This document shows positions 56,717-64,000 of a stretch of 64,000 bases of DNA, one piece after another. The stretch is from Pleodorina starrii (Eukaryota; Chlorophyta; Chlorophyceae; Chlamydomonadales; Volvocaceae), in the NCBI GenBank assembly GCA_030267565.1, contig BRXU01000011.1, positions 2,408,501-2,472,500 of the forward strand, read 5' to 3'. Every line of letters starts with the position of its first letter. The first letter of the stretch is position 1. The notes beneath the pieces are model-generated. The model did not search any database. It was not told where the DNA came from and worked only from the letters and a program-made list of their open reading frames with translations. The translations under genes and the position numbers were made by a program.

Positions 56717-57167
56717 CCTTGCGTGGGTTTCGACTAACTCGTAGTGACTGGTCGGAGTGTGAGTTCTACCTTCCAATAATGCTGCTAGCTGCGGCTGAAA
56801 ACCGCAAAACACAGCAACTGCAACGCATTATAACCGCACAGCTCAAGAGTACTCGTCGAGTAACAAGCCTAGTGTGACCATATACGAGCGCTGATGCATC
56901 ACCGACTGGCACCTTTGAGGCTAAACCTTTGACGTGTGCACGAGACGACGCTTTGGTTTGGTATTTGGTATATCATTGCCGTATTCCACGGCAATCGTTC
57001 GCTTTCGCCACTCGACGTGATATCTTCTGTGCATGCGCAAAAACCAATTGACATTGACTGACCAAGTTCTGCAACGCGGGCGTTAGATTTACACGACGTC
57101 CCTTGGGCCGGCCTGGGATATTGACAAGCGTGCGCAACCAGGACACGTTCACGTTCATACGTTCAAT
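56717..57167. promoter_or_regulatory. divergent intergenic region between the LRRC57-like gene and ispF
   Basis: 451 bp between two divergent start codons, relatively AT-rich. Both promoters should lie here. TTTGGTATTTGGTATATC near 56957-56975 includes a TATA-like word, but its function is unproven. Confidence 0.5.
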
Positions 57168-60100
57168 ATGGCCCTGCAATCAATCCGTGCAAATGGTGTC
57201 TTCGGGAAAAGCAGGGTCAGTCGTCCGCGTGCAATTTGCTGGCGAGCTTCTTCACCGGAATTCGTATCACAGCAGTCTTTCATGGTGCAGGTGGCGCCGA
57301 AGTTGTCGTTCCTGACGCAGCGATCCTGCAGGTACGCTGGTGGCGAGTTTGCTGGGGTACGCTGGCGACGGCGCGTCTCGCTCAGCATCCATATGCTTGC
57401 GCTTGCAGAGCCGCGCGGGTTACGGCGTGCGCTGCCGCTGCCAAGGCGCCTTCTCTCCCCTACCGCGTGGGTCACGGCTTCGATCTGCACCGGCTGGCGG
57501 AGGGATACAAGCTCATCATCGGCGGCATCGACATTCCGCACACGAAGGGCTGTGAGGCCCACTCGGACGGTGAGGTCGCGGCGGCCTCGCAACTACCAAA
57601 ACAGCTGCATGGCTTCTAGTTCATGCGACTCCGCCGCTTGTCGCCCCCATTCGCCTGTGCCCCTCCGCCAGGTGACGTACTGCTGCACACCGTCACCGAT
57701 GCGATTCTGGGCGCGCTCTGCCTCCCGGACATCGGTGAGCCGGGGCGCACTTGCGCATGGATGGATGAACCGCTGCGGTGGGCGGGCAGGGTATGTTGGG
57801 GGCAACAGACAGCCGCTCGGCTCGGCGGTGCGCATCAATTGCGCTGTTGCTGGGTACGGGGCCCCGCGGCGTCGCCGCACGGAAGCCGGCGCGGGCTGGG
57901 GCGCCTGCTCTTGACAGTCGGCCCTGCTTCGGAGTGAGGAGACGGCGTCCAATACGGGACCCGCAGAGCTCGGTGCAGCGCAGGAGAGTGCGGCGCGCAC
58001 GCTCAGCCACGCAAGCCATAGACTTCTGGCTGGCTCTGGCGTCTGGCCCGCGCCTGGATTTGGACTTGAATCTGGCGGATCTGGCAGGCAGCAGGCAGCG
58101 CTGGCAGGCAGCGCTCGGACTGGACGCGGGCCGAGCAGTACAGCAGCCCGCCTCCGCAGCCCGGGGCGGCTGCTGTGGACCCGGTCGTGGCCGTCAGTCC
58201 GCCGCGAACAGCCCATCCTACCCGCACCGACTGGCCTTGCCTTTCCGGACACTGATCTCGGCAAGCGACCTAGCCAAGCGCGGCGTAGCGCCCGCAACGT
58301 GCGTGTCGAGTCGAGTCGTTTCCCGCTCGATGTCGTACCCGCGGGCCGGTTGCGAGCCGCACAAGCAATGACAGCCGGCAATCGGCCACCGTACGGGGGG
58401 AGGGCTTTTGGCACGCGGGCGTGGGCGGATGGCTTCAGCGCGCTGTGGTGTTGGGCGTGAGCCGCAGCTGACCTGCTGTTGTCTCCCTGTGAGGCTGATG
58501 CTCGCATGCGGCGCCTCGCGCGCCGTGCGCACCCCCCGGGCCGCCGTTCGGGCCGTCCACCACCGTGACCTGCGTTCCATCGCTGCGGGTTTATGATCGT
58601 ACCCTCCGGCCCGCCGCGCCGCAGGCCAGCTCTTCCCGGACACGGACCCCAAGTGGAAGGGCGCGCGCTCGGACATCTTCCTTAAGGAGGCGGTGAGTGA
58701 GTTGGGGCACCGGGGCCGGCAGGGCATGCTCACTTGCTCAGCGAGAGCGCGTGTGCCGCGCGCGGAAGAACTACAGGCCCGTGTGCTCGTAAGCGGCCGC
58801 CTTGGGAGTGGCCCCATTTGCGATTGTGCACAGCTTCAGCGGCCGCGTGGCGGTGGGCGGCATGCGGTCGGACCTCGAATGGATGGGCTGTGCGCTGCGT
58901 CGACACGATGGCGGCGGCGGCGGCGATGACGGCGGGTCGACAGGTCGCCCCCCGCCCTGCGGGACCTCAGGCGCTTCGGGTGCCCTCGAAGCGCCTGAGT
59001 CCTGACATTGCGCCCCCTCCTGATGCGCCGCTAGGAGGCGGCGGTGCCCTGCGACTCGTGCCTGTCGCGCTCCTCCCCACACGACCCGGTCCCCAGTGCT
59101 CAACCCGCACTTTCGCGCGCGCTATCTGCCCGTACGGTCTCGTCTTTATCACCTTGGACTGTTGTTGTGTAATCTGCCCCCAGGTACGGCTGATGGACGA
59201 GCGAGGCTACGTGCTGGGTAACCTCGACTGCACTATCATAGCGCAGAAGCCAAAGCTCTCGCCGCACAAGGTGGGCTGCGCCCGAGGTTGGGTTCTGGGT
59301 GTGGGCACACGGGCACGGGCATGGCTGTGTCCGTGTAGCCAGTGCGCAGGCACGCGCCGCTGGTGTCGTGCACTCACTTGCTGTGGCGTGTCGCCAACAT
59401 CGGGACCCGCTTGCGAGCCTGGCTGGAGGAAAGTTACGGTTTCCAGCCGGCGCCGGGTGCGCTGTCGGGCTTTTCGGCCGGGTTGTTCGTCGGGTTGTCT
59501 ACGGTATGGTACGCGCTTACTGGTTGACCGAAGTAATTCTCGGATGGCCATCCCCGCCGTCTTTTGCGTCGCCTCTTCCTTGCGTGTTTGTTCGCAGGAG
59601 AACATCCGGAACAACCTGAGCGCGCTGCTCAACGCCGACCCCTCCGTCGTCAACGTCAAGGTGAGCAGCAGCGGCAGCAGCTTTACGCAGCACTGGAGGG
59701 GGAGAGTTTGAAGAGTGAAGAGTGGAGGGGGGGAGGGAAACAGGGCCTTCCACATCCCGCCCCGCGCTGCTCGCGTCCTGCGACTGGTCGTGCTAATTTG
59801 CCCGGGTCCTTACGCAGCCCCCAAACCCCGGCCCCTTTACCCAGTTTCGCTCCGCCTCTTGGGTCTTCCCCGCGCCGTCGTTTTCGTCCTCTTGGTGCAC
59901 GCTGAAATCGCGGCCCCCGAACACCAGCCTAGCGGTCCCTTCACTGGGGTTCGTCTCTCTTTCCCCAGCCAAGCCACCCCTACGCGGACTCCGTTGCCCT
60001 GCCCCTTTCCCACATCCACCCACTGCCACCACTTGCCACTTGGCCTCGGTTGCTGCGCCCGCGGTTCGGCGTTTTACCCTCCAGGCCAAGACGCACGAGA

Positions 60101-60177
60101 AGGTGGACAGCATCGGAGAGGAGCGCTCCATCGGCTGCCACGCGGTCGTGATGCTGATCCGCAAGGACCTCTCGTGA
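57168..60177 (+). CDS. ispF: 2-C-methyl-D-erythritol 2,4-cyclodiphosphate synthase (plastid MEP pathway)
   Basis: Seven exons: 57168-57331, 57409-57569, 57672-57734, 58625-58692, 59184-59270, 59598-59660, 60085-60177 (TGA). All phases join, giving 232 residues. About 70 N-terminal residues are Arg/Ser/Ala-rich with few acidic residues, as in a chloroplast transit peptide. The enzyme then starts at [14 protein letters not shown]. Metal ligands by family are Asp80 and His82 (FDLH) and His106 (EAHSDGD). [38 protein letters not shown] and [16 protein letters not shown] follow. It converts CDP-ME 2-phosphate to ME-cPP with release of CMP, step five of the MEP isoprenoid pathway, as a homotrimer in the stroma. 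Length without the transit peptide matches the family (about 160 residues). Confidence 0.95.
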
Positions 60178-61618
60178 GTCACGTGACTCCCATGTCAGCC
60201 CGGGGCTGCTCATGCACTGGCGGTTGTGTGTCGACGGGCCACCCCGTTGCCACTCCGCGACGGGCGGGGCTCTTTGAGGCGGCGGTCTCTCGTCCTGGGG
60301 GGCAGGTGAGGATGTGGGCCGTGGACGAGCCAAGGTGCCGTACTGGTACTGCTCGTCCACGATTCGCGACGATGGTCGTACAGGCCTGACAGCGAGGAGC
60401 CCCTGCAGTTTCGGGCTGGAGGAATGGCGTGTAATGACTTCAAACGGTTCGGGAGGTGTCTGGCGCGCGGGCATGTGTTTTGGTCGGGTTCGCTGCCTGT
60501 GGCAGCGCGTACGGGGCGTGATTCTCGACGGATGGGACCCGGGATGGATGCGCTCCCTGAAAGCGAAGGGCTGTGCGATAGCACTTCAGGCAAGCGTCCG
60601 GAACTGACATATGAGGGCGCGGGGCGCGGGGAGGCCGCCTGCTGTGTCGAGACTGCAAGATTGCGCGGGGCGGTCTCGAACGCTCTTGACACGTATGTCC
60701 CTACCCCCGCCGGCAGCCGGACAGGCGTGCTATCCGGCATGCCTAGCACGGCAGCGGCTGCCGCGTACTGATGCGGTGGATGCTTGGGGGTGATCTCGGG
60801 TGCTGGATGTCGTCAGAAGCTCGTCAGAAGCCACCCAAGAGATGACGTTAGGCCTCCACAGCTGGTTGGTTTCCAGTCCAACAGAATCACACGGCCAACG
60901 TTTGATCTTGCGCGCTGGGGGAACGGACGATTGACATATGCCACGATTGGGGGGATGGCATGTTAGGTTGGCATATTGGGCAGGGCGGCAAGTCAAGAGT
61001 GGCTAAGGACCTCGCAATAGCTGAGCAGTTGCAGTTCGAGAGGCGAGGCTGGTCGTCCTGATGTACTCGGTCATCTTTTTGGCAGGTGCTGTGGGCACGC
61101 CCCTTCGCTCGCCCCAAGCAACTGCGCCCGGCGTCTTTCCAGCGGAAACTTGGATATAGGGTTTCTTCAGACTGTATGCGCTACAGAGGGCAACGGAATG
61201 CTCCACGAGACAAGGGGAGCGGCAAACGTGTATGATGTTAGCATGTTACCGAACTAAAATCCAAGCCCTGCCGAGCTAACACAAAGTGAACGGGTTTCGT
61301 GACCTAGCGTCAGACTCCTACAGGTATCGCAGCGTTGATTCCTTGGCATCACACCTGGCTTGCATCGTATCAGCTTAATATAGCATAATGCTTACCACGG
61401 GATAACGAATCGCAGAGTGCATTCCATATGCACCCGGAAAATCATTGACGCCCGCCGTACGGTACATGCGTGATACAAGCAAACGCCTTGCAAACCAAAT
61501 CATACGGCCATGCAGACTGCATAACACCTGTAAGTAGATTGTTAGGATAACAACCAATAATCTAGTCTACGCCCATCGTGCGGAGCTCGAACCTTAGCCG
61601 CGCAAGCGACGTGCCACC
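60178..61618. other. intergenic region with ispF 3' UTR and promoter of the GLG1-like gene
   Basis: No recognisable gene. It contains a candidate polyadenylation signal about 250 bp after the ispF stop. The part from about 61200 to 61600 is AT-richer and should include the promoter and 5' UTR of the downstream gene. Confidence 0.55.
60430..60434 (+). terminator. possible TGTAA polyadenylation signal of ispF
   Basis: TGTAA about 250 bp downstream of the ispF stop, the usual signal and a plausible 3' UTR length for this algal group. Motif only. Confidence 0.45.
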
Positions 61619-64000
61619 ATGGCTAGGCCAGGGTTGGCGGTGGCGCTGTTAGTAGCACTGGTTGGCGTAGCCATAGCAGCGGAGGAAAGCACGTTAGCCT
61701 CAGAAGCTAAGAACGTTACCACTCAGACCGTTCAGACAATTAGCCTGGCGCCAGCCGTTGAAGTCGCGAATAATGATGATATTGATCCCACAGGTGAGTT
61801 TATAGCGAATTACTTTCCAACGCAAACCGGGGTGGCCGGGTGTGATCGACCGGTTAATTAATGGTGTGCTGTACTCGTCCAGGCAATTGCCTTGAGGAGA
61901 TTAAGCTCCACTGCGATGGCATCGAGGTTGGCGAGGGGGCTCTTGGAGATTGTATCAGCGAGTTGATAGCCGAGTCTGAAGTCCAGGATTTCGAAACGGG
62001 TACGTGCCAAATGGGCAAGAAGCCCGATGTGGGTCTGGACCGGAGTAGTTTCCAGGATACACAAGGGGATCGCGTCAATGTTACCAGCTGGCGTGGAGGA
62101 CGGAGAAACCCTTCAGGAAGGGGGGTGTGAAGCATCGGTTCCCGGGCCCCTATGGGCGACGGAGCAGGGTGTTGCATGACCACCCACGAACGTGGTGTAT
62201 GCACACAAGATTTCCTAGGGGTCTCGGGTGTTCAGAGGAGTGTCAGCAGAGGGTAAGCATGCGTAGGCTACCGCTAAACCGGGGGAACTCAAGTGTTCAG
62301 TGGGCCGCGCGATCAGTCAGCTGCGGCCTTTTGCGGCCCATAGTACCTCCTGTGGCATCCTTTCTGCATCCCGGATGATTTCCAGATGCTGGGTGGCTCC
62401 CCTCCCATGCCTTAGATGCGGACCCGCCCGGCGTCAGCGACGCCTGCCGTGAGGAGGTGTACCAGTACAAAATCTCGCGCAACACCAACATCAACAAGAA
62501 TATTCCCCTGGGTAAGTCGGCGGAGGCTGACGTCAGTTGCTGGGCCTGGGCTGGCCCTCCTTGGTCGGGTCAGAGTGGGGCCCTCAAGTAGTTGCGCGGG
62601 GTGGCTTTATTCCTTCAGCGGCGCTGGCCTGCCGCAAGCCTAGATGAGCCGATTGTTTCGCCTTAGCGAGGCTTTAAACTGTGTGGGTATGCTTCGGACG
62701 GGACATTTGTCGACGTTGGGACGATGAGAGACCCGGGGCCACCTCTCGTACGCAAGCGGCGGGGGGCAGGGGATGTAGCCACGGAGGCACTCGCTAGTGG
62801 CCCCGTATCTACGGGGCCCTCGAAATGGCCCATCGGTGCAAGTCGTGGTGTGAAGCTGTGCAAGGATTGCTCATGCCTCCGGGCGGCAGTGGCGACTGCC
62901 GTGGCCGCCGAATGCATGAGCCATCCGCGAGCGGTTGCCGTCGTGCTTCCCCTGACAGAGCTCCTTGCATCTTGTTGGGTGGTAGACGGACGGCTAGAAA
63001 GGGTACCCTGGTTGGCTCCTTCACCGAGTGGGCTTGCTTCCTCTGCTTGACCCATGAGGTTGGCCCTAAGTTTGGCTGTTCCGGGTGGTGCCTCTGGTCT
63101 CCTGAGTCCGCCTTCCGCGGTTTGGGCTTCGGTCACGGTAGTGTCTGGTGCTGTGTGCACCGGCGATCCTTTAGGGTCAACTGTTTCCATGTATGCTGCT
63201 GTGGCCTGCACACTGTCCTGCGCCTTTTTGGACAAGAGACGGGCGTTGAGAGCTGCGAGCACCATGCAGCCAAGCAACAGCTGTGCAACCCTGCGTGGCT
63301 GAAGGGCGAAGCGGATCATCCAAATGTTTTCTTTCCAAATTGCTTTCGAGAGGAGACGTGTTGTGTTGCGTTGGTGTGGATACTCTGGCCCTGTGGCCCA
63401 ATGTCGACCCACGTTCATCCTGCAACTGGTCGGGCTGAACATGCGCCCCTGGCGCACGCGCAGCATTGCGCCACGGCAGTTAGCCCGCCACGCACTTACA
63501 CTCTTAATCAACCCCACATGTCCCGGCCACCCTGCCCCTCTCTCCCCCGTGCAGCCAAGGCTTGCAAGGTGGACGCGGAGAAGCACTGCAATATCACCTG
63601 GTTCTTTGGCTACAAGTCTGGCCAGATCATCTCTTGCCTCCGGTGCGTGCCAGCAACGTAACCCGTGACCAGCGCCCAGCGCCAGCGGCCGGGCTGTAGC
63701 TGTCTGTGGCTCGCTTGCGAACAGTTCACCGGCTGCAATCGGCGACAGACACAATGGCGCCGCATGCGAGCCGCGCTCCTGATGCCTCTGCGAACGTGCC
63801 TATTCCGCTCGTCAGAATATAGCCGCCGGTTGCCATTGCATACGTTGGGGTGTCACTACATGTTCCACTCGCACACGCGCCGTATTGTGCCGGCTGTGGC
63901 GCAGGGGGCGGACGGGCGCGCGCCGGCGCCCCAGGCCTCACTAGGAAAACTCACCAGCCCCCACTAACTCTTCCTACGTATCGGTCTGGACCACGTTAGA
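61619..64000 (+). CDS. Golgi apparatus protein 1 (GLG1)-type cysteine-rich repeat protein, 3' partial
   Basis: Exons 61619-61793, 61883-61999, 62416-62511 and 63555-63642 join in phase. The gene then continues past the window (donor after 63642: CG|GTGCGT). The ATG at 61619 starts a signal peptide (LAVALLVALVGVAIA, then AEE). The mature part has cysteine-rich repeats of the GLG1/MG160 pattern: GNCLEEIKLHCDG, ALGDCISELI, SDACREEVYQYKISRN and AKACKVDAEKHCNITW followed by QIISCLR. GLG1 proteins are luminal Golgi sialoglycoproteins with many such repeats and one C-terminal membrane anchor. Only about one and a half repeats are in view, so total length and anchor cannot be judged. Confidence 0.8.

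Overview
The window looks like nuclear DNA of a GC-rich, intron-rich chlorophyte, most likely a volvocine/Chlamydomonas-like alga. The evidence is many short GT-AG introns (some GC-AG) with C-rich acceptors, Ala/Gly/Pro/Gln-rich low-complexity stretches inside proteins, possible TGTAA polyadenylation signals, a plastid-type IspF with an N-terminal extension, and a plant-type DUF629/UCH protein. Species assignment is inference. Splice sites were worked out by hand from reading frame, splice motifs and family conservation.

Layout. 1-12420 (+): 3' part of a very large DUF629/ubiquitin-hydrolase-related gene. 12421-14166: no recognisable gene. 14167-29552: about 15 kb of repeats and transposons. 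A 12-bp satellite (consensus CCTATGGGTCGG) forms two blocks, 14307-16801 and 24519-29435. Between them lie an element encoding a PIF1/Helitron-type helicase (about 16802-22012) and a defective Ty3/gypsy chromovirus (22023-24518) with a GTCGG target-site duplication. The whole complex lies between two 85-bp direct repeats. 29553-30732: non-coding, with an exact 51-bp tandem duplication.

30733-64000 is a normal gene-rich region, largely of divergent pairs. They are a CRAL-TRIO/SEC14 protein (-) and a CCR4-type exonuclease/phosphatase-fold protein (+); a TLC/LAG1 ceramide-synthase-like protein (-) and an OvoA-C-terminal-type methyltransferase (+); and an LRRC57-like LRR protein (-) and MECDP synthase IspF (+). 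A small Pro/Tyr-rich membrane protein (-) lies between the last two pairs. At the right edge is the 5' part of a GLG1-type cysteine-rich Golgi protein (+) that runs off the window.

The cellular genes are unrelated housekeeping functions (ubiquitin system, lipid transfer, RNA deadenylation or related, sphingolipid synthesis, ovothiol chemistry, plastid isoprenoids, Golgi) and do not form one pathway. The unusual part is the satellite complex with its nested elements. Its long MGRP/HRPT open frames are explained by a stop-free 12-bp period rather than by protein coding.
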